From: NORP110 sp051251595
GTDB taxonomy: Bacteria; Pseudomonadota; Alphaproteobacteria; Rhodobacterales; Rhodobacteraceae
Assembly: GCA_051251595.1 (NCBI GenBank)
Contig: JBPOFA010000010.1
Span: forward strand, 1 to 64,000
DNA length: 64,000 nucleotides
Direction of reading: 5' to 3'
In this document: in pieces, positions 26,057-34,588 of the stretch
How positions within the stretch are numbered: position 1 is the stretch's first letter
How the letters are laid out: each line of letters begins with the position of its first letter
The notes under the pieces: model-generated
The model's input: the letters and a program-made list of their open reading frames with translations, nothing else
Databases searched by the model: none
What the model was told of the DNA's origin: nothing
Translations under genes and position numbers: made by a program

Positions 26057-26402
26057 GAATTTATGAGCCGGCGCATTTGATGCCCGCCCGCCCCTAAATG
26101 GGGTGAACGATCCAGGCGGACCTGTCGCATTCTGGTCTTGCGCCCTGACACGTTGCCGGCATGATTTTTTGGGTAGCCACCGCCGCCAAATCAATGAAGC
26201 AATTCGGATGAAGGGACACGACATCGCCCGGCCAAGACCGGCTCAATTCCGGACGCCTTTCACGTGAAGTTCTGAGCCGGCGCCCCTTCGATTGAGTTAT
26301 CAGTATCAAGATTTATCAAAATGACTATTTTTAGGGATGCCATTGACATAGTCAGGTAAGTGCTCACGATTAGCGAAACCTAAGTGGAAAAAAATCAATT
26401 CA
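26057..26402. other. Gene-free 346-bp stretch before the plus-strand export genes
   Basis: An 11-base word (tgagccggcgc) occurs at 26064-26074 and again at 26273-26283. TTGACA at 26343-26348 could be a -35 box for the genes from 26403, but the matching -10 is weak. No gene seen. Confidence 0.4.
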
Positions 26403-27074
26403 ATGCGTTTTTCGCGCCCCATCGCAATTCTATCGATTGTTCTCAGTGGCTTTTCGGCGTTCCTGTTCGTGCGGGAGTACAGGATTGCGCGTATCTCATT
26501 GGAAACAGAATATTTCTTTTTTGAAAAATTGCTTTATGAACCACCCCCCCGGGCGATGTCGCTGCTCTCCGATCGAAATATATTCTTTGCGTGTGACGAC
26601 GCTTTGGGCGGTGCAGTTGCGGCTCTGCAACCGGCGGCGGCACTGGCTTCCATTGCCGGTTACTGCAAGGGCGTCGCGGAGCTGTCACTGAAATCATCCC
26701 CGACCGCGGCGTTTGCACATTACACCGTCGCGTCGGCTGACTTAATCATCGGCGACATGCCAGGCCTCAACACCCATCTCGTGGCGTCGCAACAAAACGC
26801 CAAATTTGAGAACTGGCTGGCCCGGCGGCGTTTTGAACTGGCTCTCTACGCGGGGAGTGATTTGGATGAAAGCGGCGCCACCGCTCTCGGCGGCGACATT
26901 TATGCACTCCTCGGCAGTGCCCCCGGCAAAGAATTTCTTGCGTTTTACTTCGCAACTGTCCCGGAAATACGTGACCGTATACTCGCGATTGCCGACGAGA
27001 CCGACGCGGAAACACAGGCCGACTTCCTGACCCAGATAAAATTTGCCTTTGACCGGCAGTTGGCCGGAACATGA
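26403..27074 (+). CDS. Uncharacterised membrane-anchored protein of the polysaccharide locus
   Basis: 223 residues with a single N-terminal hydrophobic segment (IAILSIVLSGFSAFLFV), then a soluble, alanine-rich helical body that probably faces the periplasm. The repeated small helices (for instance SLKSSPTAAFAHYTVASADLI) suggest a TPR-like fold. Its TGA overlaps the ATG of the ligase-like gene (ATGA), so the two are probably made together; an accessory role in polymerisation or ligation is inferred from that coupling only. Confidence 0.65.
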   Translation: MRFSRPIAILSIVLSGFSAFLFVREYRIARISLETEYFFFEKLLYEPPPRAMSLLSDRNIFFACDDALGGAVAALQPAAALASIAGYCKGVAELSLKSSPTAAFAHYTVASADLIIGDMPGLNTHLVASQQNAKFENWLARRRFELALYAGSDLDESGATALGGDIYALLGSAPGKEFLAFYFATVPEIRDRILAIADETDAETQADFLTQIKFAFDRQLAGT

Positions 27075-28645
27075 CGAAGAACGACAAGGGCAAAAATTCG
27101 GATCCCGAAACGGAGCTGCCGTTCAAATCCTTCCGACGCAAATCACCGTCAACTTCGGGCGGCGGATCGACCGCCGACGAAAATCAACTGTTTGTCTTCT
27201 CAAAGGACCACGCCGCGCCATCCCCAAAATTTCTATCACAAACCCTGACCTCGGCCGGTAACGGTGGCCTTTCTCGTGGAATGAATTCTGCCCTGACGAT
27301 TGGCCTGTTGTCGGTAGTTGCCCTGTCTCCGATACCCGCCGGCAGTAACCGGCCGGTGTTCTGGATGATGTGGGCGGCCTTTATATTTGCTGTGTTCGGG
27401 ATCTACCTGCTCACCGTATCATTTCGACGGCAAAACCTTCGGACGTCCGTCTCTCAAATTCCTCTCCTGGCGGCGTCGGCGCTGGGTTTTGTCGGCTTCG
27501 CGGTGTTTCAGTCGCTGCCCGTTCAATTTCTATTTCCCTTTGATTTGGCGGTCGGCCCGAATGCCGTGGAACTTGATACAGTCAGTCTGAGCCGGGACGC
27601 CACCAGAGTGGCGGCACTGCGTTGGGCGTCCTACGCGGTATTCTTTTTCCTCATGTTGCAAGTTGTTGACAACCGGGCACGGGCGCGACGCCTCGGCTGG
27701 ATCATATTCGCAATTGTGGCGGCGCATTCGGCTTTTGCACTCGTGAGTTTTCGCTATTTTGGCGATGCATTTTTCTGGGGCCCAAAAAATGCTTACTCGG
27801 GGGTTGTCACCGGCACATTTATCAACCGAAATTCCTTTGCGACATTTGCGGGGTTCGGGGCGATCCTGGGGTACGCGTTGCTGCTGCACGATTTTGCACG
27901 TGGCGGTGAGCGGCCCCGCCGGTTTTCGATGGTAATATCGGTCGCAGCGATAAAATCACTCACCCTTTGGCTGTTCCTGACAATCATCCTGGCGGCGCTT
28001 GTTGCCAGCGGCTCCCGCATGGGTCTCGCCGCCACACTCGCCGGATTAACCGTCACGACCTTTTTGACAATTCGAAGACACGCCAGCTTTTCCAGAAGGT
28101 CAATCCTGGGCCTGGTCGCCGTGATCGTCGCCACTTCCGCCTTTGTGCTGGTGTTGTTTGGTGGCACCGTCGTCGAGCGGGCAATTTTCACGGCACCGGC
28201 GAGCATTACCCGGCTTGATATTTACGGCCAGGTTTTCGAACTCATTCAGGCACGGCCCCTCCTCGGCTACGGCCTGGATGCCTTTGAACTTGCATTTGAA
28301 CAGGTACATCGCCCGCCGGTGTCTCCTGAACTCATCTGGGACCGTGCCCACTCCACATATCTCTCGCACTGGGCCGAGATGGGTGTGGTTTTCGGTTCAC
28401 TGCCAATTCTCATTTGCTTGGCGATTGTCTGGAAATTCGCCGCAACAGTGCGAACGAAACAACGCGACTATGTCCTGGCGGTGGCGGGTCTCGGCGTCAT
28501 GACACTGGCGGCGGTCCATTCGCTTGTCGATTTCAGCCTGGAAATGTCGGCGAATGTCTATTTGTTTTTAGCAATACTCGCACTTGGACTAACATTTCGC
28601 GACGCGCCCAAGTCCAGTGAACCGCCCTTGAACAGGCTGGCCTGA
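27071..28645 (+). CDS. O-antigen ligase/Wzy_C-family membrane protein
   Basis: 524 residues: a polar N-terminus of about 75 residues, then about 11 membrane segments. The Wzy_C region is clear: GVVTGTFINRNSFATFAGFGA, SGSRMGLAATLAGL, and the large loop with ASITRLDIYGQVFELIQARPLLGYGLDAF and WDRAHSTYLSHWAEMGV. These are the hallmark Arg and His residues of the WaaL/Wzy_C superfamily, which transfers or polymerises undecaprenyl-linked glycans in the periplasm. As the locus already has a Wzy-type polymerase at 15525-17027, this could be a ligase or a second polymerase. Confidence 0.85.
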   Translation: MTKNDKGKNSDPETELPFKSFRRKSPSTSGGGSTADENQLFVFSKDHAAPSPKFLSQTLTSAGNGGLSRGMNSALTIGLLSVVALSPIPAGSNRPVFWMMWAAFIFAVFGIYLLTVSFRRQNLRTSVSQIPLLAASALGFVGFAVFQSLPVQFLFPFDLAVGPNAVELDTVSLSRDATRVAALRWASYAVFFFLMLQVVDNRARARRLGWIIFAIVAAHSAFALVSFRYFGDAFFWGPKNAYSGVVTGTFINRNSFATFAGFGAILGYALLLHDFARGGERPRRFSMVISVAAIKSLTLWLFLTIILAALVASGSRMGLAATLAGLTVTTFLTIRRHASFSRRSILGLVAVIVATSAFVLVLFGGTVVERAIFTAPASITRLDIYGQVFELIQARPLLGYGLDAFELAFEQVHRPPVSPELIWDRAHSTYLSHWAEMGVVFGSLPILICLAIVWKFAATVRTKQRDYVLAVAGLGVMTLAAVHSLVDFSLEMSANVYLFLAILALGLTFRDAPKSSEPPLNRLA

Positions 28646-28647
28646 AA

Positions 28648-29427
28648 TTGGTCCTGACGTCACTGAAATCGATCTTTTTCGCTCCCCGCGAGAAGCCGCT
28701 CAATCCGAGGCTTATCTTCGATGCCATGCCGGCGGCGGTTTACGTAATCGGCGACATTCACGGCTGTTTTGCATTGCTGAAGCAAATCGAAAACGAAATA
28801 TACACCGATGCGAAAACGTTTCCCGGCGAAAAGCTTATTGTGTTTCTCGGTGACGTGGTCGATCGCGGCGACAGATCCTCTGAAGTGATTGAGCATTTAC
28901 TGTCACGGCCGCCTTCTGGCTTTCAGCGTATCTGCCTGCGCGGAAACCACGAGCATATGATGCAATCTTTCCTGCAAAGGCCAACGTGGGATGCACCCTG
29001 GCTTGAATTCGGCGGACGGCAAACATTGCAATCCTACGGGATCGATCTCCTTGAAAACGCCCGTTCTCGCGATCTGAGGATGAAAATAGCGGCGCTGATA
29101 CCTGACGCGCATCTGAGCTTTTTATCCGGTCTTCCGGTTAGCCTTGAATTGCCGGATTACTATATTGTCCACGCCGGCGTTAATCCCGACGCCTCGCTAC
29201 ATGATCAAACGGACAATGACCTTCTTTGGATCAGGGAGCCCTTTTCGAGCCATAATGGGCCGTTTGAAAAAGTGATTGTGCACGGCCACACGCCGCAAAA
29301 AACCGCAACCGTCACCCAACACAAGATCAGCATTGATACCGGCGCATACGCGTCCGGAAAACTGAGTGCCGTACGTCTGCAAACCGGCGCCGAACCAAAA
29401 ATATTCGCGGTTGGGCATATTCTTTGA
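28648..29427 (+). CDS. PPP-family metallophosphatase
   Basis: The 259-residue protein has all three PPP metal motifs: VIGDIHGCF, FLGDVVDRGDR and LRGNHEHMM, plus later IVHAGVNPD and VIVHGHTP. This is the bacterial serine/threonine protein phosphatase/ApaH-like family. The frame opens at TTG (28648), three bases after the ligase stop; ATG at 28726 just before VYVIGDIHG is an alternative. It sits directly upstream of the Wzc/ExoP-type kinase, where other systems have a low-molecular-weight tyrosine phosphatase (Wzb), so it may dephosphorylate the kinase; this is inferred. Confidence 0.85.
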   Translation: MVLTSLKSIFFAPREKPLNPRLIFDAMPAAVYVIGDIHGCFALLKQIENEIYTDAKTFPGEKLIVFLGDVVDRGDRSSEVIEHLLSRPPSGFQRICLRGNHEHMMQSFLQRPTWDAPWLEFGGRQTLQSYGIDLLENARSRDLRMKIAALIPDAHLSFLSGLPVSLELPDYYIVHAGVNPDASLHDQTDNDLLWIREPFSSHNGPFEKVIVHGHTPQKTATVTQHKISIDTGAYASGKLSAVRLQTGAEPKIFAVGHIL

Positions 29428-29509
29428 TACGATTTCTTTGTAAGAATTGCGCCAACGGCGCGATTTTGCTATGGAAATTTTCTGCAAACGAAATTTGGAA
29501 AAGATATTT

Positions 29510-31657
29510 ATGGAAGATGATGAAATTGACCTGATGGCGTTGCTTGAGACGTTGCGTCGGCAGACCGGACTAATCATTGCCACCATCGTTCTGTGCCTTG
29601 CGGGCGCGGCAGTATACCTCTTTTCGGTAACGCCAATGTATACGGCTTCCACTCTGGTACTCGTCGACCCGTCACAAAAAGACCTGCTGGACCCGGGTTC
29701 CCAGGGTAATTTAAATCTCGCTTTTGCCAATTCTCTGATCGAAAGCGAGGTCGAAATTCTACGATCTGACGGGGTTGCCCTTAAAGTTGTCGGTGAGGAA
29801 GGGTTAGTCAGCGACCCCGAGTTTGGGACAAGCGTCGGCCTCATGGAGAAGCTGACGACCGCCCTCGGCATTCGGCGCGACAAGACAGATGACCCACGGG
29901 CGATCGTGCGCAATGTAGTCAATAGCTACAAGAAAGCCATCGAAGTCAGACGCAAGGGCCAGACATTCCTGATATCGGTGTCGGTTTCTTCTGCGTCGCC
30001 GGAGCGCGCCTCCGAATTGGCGAACGCCCACTCACAATCCTATATCGAGCAACAGGTTGAGGCCAAAATTCGATCGACGCTTGCCGCCCGCGACACCCTG
30101 CAACGCCAGATTGCCACGTCACGTGGTGACCTTGCCCTGTCGGAGCTGGCGTTTGACGCCTTCATTGAAACCAATGTCTCTCGAATTGAGGCCGAAACCG
30201 GCCGAACCGATATCGCGTCGCTTTCCGGTGTCCTTGCCGGCCTTGAGGCCAGCCGGCTTCGATCGGAAGTCACATTGAGCCAGTCACAAACCGAATTCTC
30301 GAACCGCAACTGGAGTGTTCTCGCGGCTCAACTCGAAAGCGAGGTTTTGAGCGAACTTGAACGTGAAAGGGCTGGCATCGAACGCCGCCTTGGGTTGGTT
30401 GTGGAAGGCTCACAATCCTCCATCGATTTACGAGCTGAAATCACTGCCTTGGAGGAGAGACTGGAACAAAGATCCGCACAGGAATTATCAACGCTTCGCC
30501 AGAATGTCAGTAGCCTCACCGTCCAGGAGGAAGACACCAGACGAAATCTGCGCGAAACCCTGATCGCCGGTCAGTTACCTCCAGATCTTCTGGCTGAGAT
30601 ATTTGAAATCCAACAAGACGCATCCAACGCCCGGGCCCAGTATCAGAACCTCCTGGCGAGGACACGGGATCTGGAAACTCAGGCGGGCGTCCAGATCGCC
30701 GACAGTCGGGTCGTTTCACCGGCGCTCATTCCAACACGCCCGTCATTCCCCAACAAGAAGTTGGTCGCCGCCCTGGCTTTGGTTCTCGGCGCCGGGCTGG
30801 GCGTATTTTTTGCATTCCTCAGGGAATTCTTCATTGGAGGGTTCACATCCGCGGCGCAGCTGCAGGACGCGGTGCACGCACCCGTCGCCAGTATTGTTCC
30901 CCTTGCAGACGACCTGACAAAAGAAGAAATATCTCCGGCTGATAAAATTATCAATGAACCGCTTTCGTCGTATTCAGAGGCGATCAGGCGTCTCAGGGCT
31001 GCGGTGGACCAGAAACTGCACCCGATCAACGGGATCAAAGACAAAACTGCCGCGAAAACTCCCGTTATTCTTGTGACGTCGGCGGTGCCAAACGAGGGAA
31101 AATCCACGACCGCGTTGGCGCTCGCGCGAACATATGCGATTGCCGGAAAACGGGTTTTACTGATTGATGCAGATTTGCGAAAACCAAGTCTGCACGTTTT
31201 TATCGACGCCGAGCCGTCCAGCGGGTTTCTTGACTATTTGAGGTCTCCCCAGGAGCACGTTTCGATGAAGGAGTTTTCCAACGGGGATCCGATGAGTGAC
31301 CTGACCCTGGTACTCGGCCGCGCACGAAGTGCGATACCAACGGACCAGTTGATATCGTCGGTCCGGTTCGAGAAAGTTCTCGCGGGAGCTCGACAAACTT
31401 TCGACGTTGTCATCCTTGATTCACCGCCGCTGCTTCCCGTCGTCGATGCACATTATCTGGCCAAATATGCCGACCTGACGATTATGGTGGTCCGGTGGGC
31501 CTCAACCAAACAAAGTGACATCCGCAGCATTCGCGGGTCCTTGCGGGATGCGATGCAACCCGACGCTCCTATCATCTCCATTCTTAGCCACCACGAAGGG
31601 CGCCGGGGACGCGGGTACTACGATTATTATGGGTATGGAAGTGACCGGGAAGGGTGA
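29510..31657 (+). CDS. Polysaccharide co-polymerase with BY-kinase domain (Wzc/ExoP-like)
   Basis: 715 residues. The N-terminal Wzz domain has the first membrane helix (LIIATIVLCLAGAAVYLFSV), a coiled-coil periplasmic part (about 180-400) and a second helix (LVAALALVLGAGLGVFFAFL) with a preceding proline-rich PTRPSFPNKK. The cytoplasmic kinase has Walker A (PNEGKSTTALAL, about 526-537), Walker A-prime (VLLIDADLRKPS, about 549-560) and Walker B (VVILDSPPLLPV, about 633-644), ending in a tyrosine cluster GYYDYYGYG near 702-710. It controls chain length and export by autophosphorylation. The frame extends to 29447, but ATG at 29510 starts the normal EDDEIDLMALLETLRR. Confidence 0.92.
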   Translation: MEDDEIDLMALLETLRRQTGLIIATIVLCLAGAAVYLFSVTPMYTASTLVLVDPSQKDLLDPGSQGNLNLAFANSLIESEVEILRSDGVALKVVGEEGLVSDPEFGTSVGLMEKLTTALGIRRDKTDDPRAIVRNVVNSYKKAIEVRRKGQTFLISVSVSSASPERASELANAHSQSYIEQQVEAKIRSTLAARDTLQRQIATSRGDLALSELAFDAFIETNVSRIEAETGRTDIASLSGVLAGLEASRLRSEVTLSQSQTEFSNRNWSVLAAQLESEVLSELERERAGIERRLGLVVEGSQSSIDLRAEITALEERLEQRSAQELSTLRQNVSSLTVQEEDTRRNLRETLIAGQLPPDLLAEIFEIQQDASNARAQYQNLLARTRDLETQAGVQIADSRVVSPALIPTRPSFPNKKLVAALALVLGAGLGVFFAFLREFFIGGFTSAAQLQDAVHAPVASIVPLADDLTKEEISPADKIINEPLSSYSEAIRRLRAAVDQKLHPINGIKDKTAAKTPVILVTSAVPNEGKSTTALALARTYAIAGKRVLLIDADLRKPSLHVFIDAEPSSGFLDYLRSPQEHVSMKEFSNGDPMSDLTLVLGRARSAIPTDQLISSVRFEKVLAGARQTFDVVILDSPPLLPVVDAHYLAKYADLTIMVVRWASTKQSDIRSIRGSLRDAMQPDAPIISILSHHEGRRGRGYYDYYGYGSDREG

Positions 31658-31938
31658 CGCATCCAGAACAAAACTAGTGCCGGCTCTCATTCCTGTCTTC
31701 AAAAAAAGATCAGGTGTGCGCTTATTATTTGATTGGGTTGTGGATCCAAGCCGGGCCGCGAGGATGCTTGGGCGCTATGCAAGAGTTACCAAATCGTTTG
31801 GCGACCCTGTTTAATTTGTTAATTTGGCTCGGTCTTTGCCGCGTCCTGAATACGCCGGGTTGCGACACCTACAAACAAAAATAGTCACGGCCGAGATTAT
31901 CAGCCGAGACTTCATCTTTTCAGTTGGGACTTAATTTT
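31658..31938. other. 281-bp intergenic stretch after the BY-kinase
   Basis: No gene seen. Three near-repeats of the words cagccgagactt, cagttgggactt and agttgggactt occur at about 31901-31952, immediately before the convergent small secreted protein gene. They may be short tandem remnants. Confidence 0.4.
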
Positions 31939-32382
31939 TTAGTTGGGACTTCCATGCGGCGGGCGCGGAGGCCCCCACCCACCACCAGGAAAGTCTAACC
32001 ACGGACTACAGTTCTTACCAACCCCGGTTCCACACTTGTTTTTGCCCCAGCCCCAACCACGGCGTGTTACTGCAGGCTGCTGTCCACTGTTCACTTCCGA
32101 CCAACTTGCAAGTCGTTGCAGTGGTTCCGAAAAGTTTTCCTGTTGCGAACCCGTCGACGAACCGGCTATTTCATAGAGGCGCGCATATAACAGTCCGACC
32201 GCCACTTCGCCGTCGACTTCACCAGGTTTCAATTCAGCTAAGAATGTATCAACGACCGAAACGCATGCCTCAGGGAAAGCAAGACATTCCGTCACGGTCT
32301 GCCCAATCTCAACTTTCTTCGCGTAAGCAGGCGACACAAATACCGCTACCGAAATTAGCAAAATAACCGCTGACACTTTCAT
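31939..32382 (-). CDS. Small secreted protein with Gly/Trp/Pro-rich tail
   Basis: 147 residues from the ATG at 32382, which has GAGGAG nine bases upstream; an ATG at 32400 is in frame but less likely. A clear signal peptide (MKVSAVILLISVAVFVSPAYA) leads to a roughly 85-residue helical domain with one cysteine pair (ECLAFPEACVSVVDTFL), then a tail rich in Gly, Trp and Pro (RRGWGWGKNKCGTGVGKNC, WLDFPGGGWGPPRPP). No family recognised. The tail could bind polysaccharide or another surface partner; its position beside the export genes suggests an envelope role. Confidence 0.7.
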   Translation of the reverse strand: MKVSAVILLISVAVFVSPAYAKKVEIGQTVTECLAFPEACVSVVDTFLAELKPGEVDGEVAVGLLYARLYEIAGSSTGSQQENFSEPLQRLASWSEVNSGQQPAVTRRGWGWGKNKCGTGVGKNCSPWLDFPGGGWGPPRPPHGSPN

Positions 32383-32777
32383 CTGATTACTCCTCTTCAA
32401 ATCCTTCGAGCCAGAAAAACTTCCGCCAAATTCATTTTATCGGAAAAAAACCACAGTTCAAACCCGTTCGACCATATCAAACACACAGCCCGTAAATTAT
32501 CAATTTGACACAATGTGTCTAGCACAAGACTCAGTGTGAAGACTACCCAAAAAAAGCAAATCCAACCGGTTACTACTCAGGCGGGATTTGTTGGAACCGG
32601 CTTTTTCACCTTTTCAAACTTTGATTTGGTTTTTTATCGGCGCCAGTCGGGACCGGAAAATGACAATAAATCAATTGGTTAGTACCGATCTCGTCGGCAA
32701 CTCTCGCATACAACTCGACCTAATTTGCCCACGCAGAACACCATCTTTGTGGCGGGTAACGGGCCGAACTCATACGG
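32383..32777. other. Gene-free 395-bp stretch
   Basis: Upstream region of the small secreted protein gene, A+T-rich, with no convincing coding sequence on either strand. Confidence 0.4.
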
Positions 32778-33050
32778 GTGGCAAGAAGCAATGTGAAATT
32801 GCTTGGCCATGACGGTGAACAAGTCAGCCAAATAACATCGGGCGCACCGCTGACAATTCAGGCGCGGGCAAGTGCGTCGAAAAAATTGCCATCCTCACAT
32901 TTCAGCGTGACGATCACGAATGCCGCCGGTGAGGCTTGTTTCGGCGTAAACACCTCGAATGATCAAACATTCGTGCCGGACCTGTTGCGCGGCTGTGTAG
33001 CGACGATCGGCCAACACAAATGGCCAAAATTCCAGATTACCGTCGTTTGA
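32778..33050 (+). pseudogene. Orphan Wzt-C-like carbohydrate-binding domain fragment
   Basis: The 90-residue frame (GTG start) reads VKLLGHDGEQVSQITSGAPL, then SSHFSVTITNAAGEACFGVNTS, the beta-sandwich pattern of the C-terminal domain of Wzt, the ATPase of ABC-type polysaccharide exporters that recognises the finished glycan. No ATPase domain precedes it and the last 20 residues (LLRGCVATIGQHKWP onward) come from a dispersed repeat, so this is probably a gene fragment left after recombination. Confidence 0.5.
32981..33040 (+). repeat. Dispersed degenerate repeat (pair of minus-strand 1264-1319)
   Basis: About 48 of 60 bases match the complement of the segment around 1264-1319, with an unbroken 18-base block CCTGTTGCGCGGCTGTGT. 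Its right flank (TTCCAG, then CCGTCGTTTGAG to about 33052) recurs at 34072-34092. Confidence 0.6.
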
Positions 33051-33133
33051 GGTGGGTCTGAGCGGGCCAGTGATTGAAATGAGTGATCACCCATTAAACT
33101 GACATGATCCGTTAGTTGTATTTCAACGTGATC

Positions 33134-33149
33134 TGTAGTATGTACTACA
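33134..33149. promoter_or_regulatory. Palindromic operator of the phd-doc pair
   Basis: TGTAGTA-TG-TACTACA is a perfect inverted repeat with 7-base arms, 21 bases before the antitoxin ATG. Phd-type antitoxins bind such palindromes to repress their own operon. Confidence 0.75.
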
Positions 33150-33170
33150 ACGAATATTCTGGAGGCAATT

Positions 33171-33419
33171 ATGACCAAACTTCTCACATCCCACATCGCG
33201 ACCATGACCGAAATGCGTGAGCCGCATAAAGTGCTTGAGCGCTCGGGTGGTAAGCCGGTCGCGGTCTTGAAAAATTCGGCGCTGGTGGGGTATTTTGTGC
33301 CGGCTGAAGCTGTGCAGGAAACCAAGCGCGGACTTGTGACACACGAAGAGGTCTTGGCGAGTATCAATCGTCGCAAACACGTGAACCAGCCAGTCCTTGA
33401 CTACCTCAAGGATAAGTAG
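33171..33419 (+). CDS. phd: Phd/YefM-family antitoxin
   Basis: 82 residues with GGAGG seven bases before ATG. The N-terminal half (ATMTEMREPHKVLERSGGKPVAVLKNSALVGYFVPAE) is the Phd/YefM/StbD DNA-binding fold; the C-terminal tail (VLASINRRKHVNQPVLDYLKDK) would wrap the toxin. It neutralises the Doc protein encoded two bases downstream and, with the palindrome at 33134-33149, represses transcription. Confidence 0.85.
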   Translation: MTKLLTSHIATMTEMREPHKVLERSGGKPVAVLKNSALVGYFVPAEAVQETKRGLVTHEEVLASINRRKHVNQPVLDYLKDK

Positions 33420-33421
33420 AC

Positions 33422-33805
33422 GTGTTCAGACTGCTATCTGCGGGCCTAGTTGAACTTATACACGACGAGATTCTCAATCCTGGCGAACTTTCAGGACGTG
33501 CTCGCGATAAATCGCTGGATGGCGCCCTGGCGCGCGTGGACAACCGGCTCGCATACGGCATGATAGAAGACGCGTTCACGCTTGCAGCGTTCTATGCGGA
33601 AGCAATCGCGCAAGGCCATTGTTTCAACGATGGTAACAAGCGCACGGCTCACCTTTCCATGGACGTCTGCCTCGATTTGAATGGGATCGCAATCACGTGG
33701 AATGTGGAGAAAGTTGCCAACCGCATTATCCTCTTGGCACAACGCAATTTGGCGGCGGAGGACCTGGCTGAATGGCTTAGAGACATGGCCGCCAAAGGCG
33801 GGTGA
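33422..33805 (+). CDS. doc: Doc-family toxin (Fic fold)
   Basis: 127 residues from GTG at 33422. The Fic/Doc motif is GHCFNDGNKRTAHL (His-x-Phe-x-Asp-Gly-Asn-Lys-Arg), which includes the catalytic histidine and the Asp/Lys variant typical of Doc kinases, and the N-terminus has VELIHDEILNPGELSG as in Doc proteins. Doc phosphorylates elongation factor Tu and stops translation. All motif residues are present, so it should be active. Confidence 0.9.
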   Translation: MFRLLSAGLVELIHDEILNPGELSGRARDKSLDGALARVDNRLAYGMIEDAFTLAAFYAEAIAQGHCFNDGNKRTAHLSMDVCLDLNGIAITWNVEKVANRIILLAQRNLAAEDLAEWLRDMAAKGG

Positions 33806-34268
33806 AGTTCTGGTTTCGGTATAAATAAACCTCGGGGGCTGCTTGAACTGGGGCCGGTCCAAGGAACGAGCGGCCGTATCGGACCTGAGTGAACCTTGCG
33901 GCTTCGCTCGAGCGCGTTGATCTTGGCCCATTCCTCACTCTTCACGCACTCCGCTGCCTTTCTCGGCCTGACGCGCCCGGATCCGCAGCGTCTGCTGGGG
34001 AATTCATCCTGTCTTCCCCTCCACCACGATCCAAATGCCCGATAAGGCGGGTCGCCGATCGAGGCCGATGTTCCAGGTTGCCGTCGTTTGAGCCGCGGCG
34101 AGGCCGGGGCGAGGCCGGGGCGAAATTGATCTGGTGCCGTTCCGAAAGGTATCGAATTCCCAAGGAACGCTGTTTTTTCATGATCGGCAAACAATGCGCC
34201 GATGTACGGATGAAACCCGGCGCGTTCTTTTTTTGCAATCAAAAAAGATTGTGTCTCGCCTTGATACA
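33806..34268. other. Gene-free 460-bp stretch between the two toxin-antitoxin pairs
   Basis: No convincing gene. It holds a fragment of the dispersed repeat (TTCCAG and CCGTCGTTTGAG, 34072-34092) and an 11-bp unit (ggcgaggccgg) twice in tandem at 34097-34118. Confidence 0.45.
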
Positions 34269-34287
34269 CGTATCACGATATGATACG
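34269..34287. promoter_or_regulatory. Palindromic operator of the higBA pair
   Basis: CGTATCA-CGATA-TGATACG is an inverted repeat with 7-base arms, 8 bases before the toxin ATG, overlapping a likely -10 region. HigA antitoxins bind such sites to repress their operon. Confidence 0.7.
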
Positions 34288-34295
34288 CACCTAAC

Positions 34296-34577
34296 ATGAT
34301 CCAAAGCACCAAGGGCAAACGCGCCATAATTGCCGTGAAGAACGTGTATGGCAAAGGTTTTCCCAGTGACTTGGTGAAGCGCACCGGGGCAATTCTCACG
34401 GCGCTTGATGCAGCGGTTGTCTTGGAAGATTTACGCTTTCCGCCCGGCAATCATTTGGAAGAACTAAAAGGTGACAGGGCAGCGCAACATTCTGTGCGAA
34501 TAAACCGGCAATGGCGCATTTGCTTTGTCTGGACGGCCAACGGCCCCTCAGATGTTGAGATTATCGATTACCATTGA
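34296..34577 (+). CDS. higB: HigB/RelE-superfamily toxin
   Basis: 93 residues with the HigB pattern: LDAAVVLEDLRFPPGNHLEELKGDRAAQHSVRINRQWRICF ending in a short strand (VEIIDYH). HigB toxins are ribosome-dependent mRNA endonucleases. The conserved NRQWRICF region and terminal His are present. The toxin gene comes first, as is normal for higBA. Confidence 0.9.
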   Translation: MIQSTKGKRAIIAVKNVYGKGFPSDLVKRTGAILTALDAAVVLEDLRFPPGNHLEELKGDRAAQHSVRINRQWRICFVWTANGPSDVEIIDYH

Positions 34578-34588
34578 AAGGAAACGCA

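Noticed and set aside
26064..26283. 11-base direct repeat tgagccggcgc flanking about 200 bp, as if a small element with target duplication
   Set aside because: No inverted ends inside and 11 bases is too short to be sure.
34097..34118. Two tandem copies of ggcgaggccgg
   Set aside because: Too short to be a CRISPR or functional array; likely slippage.
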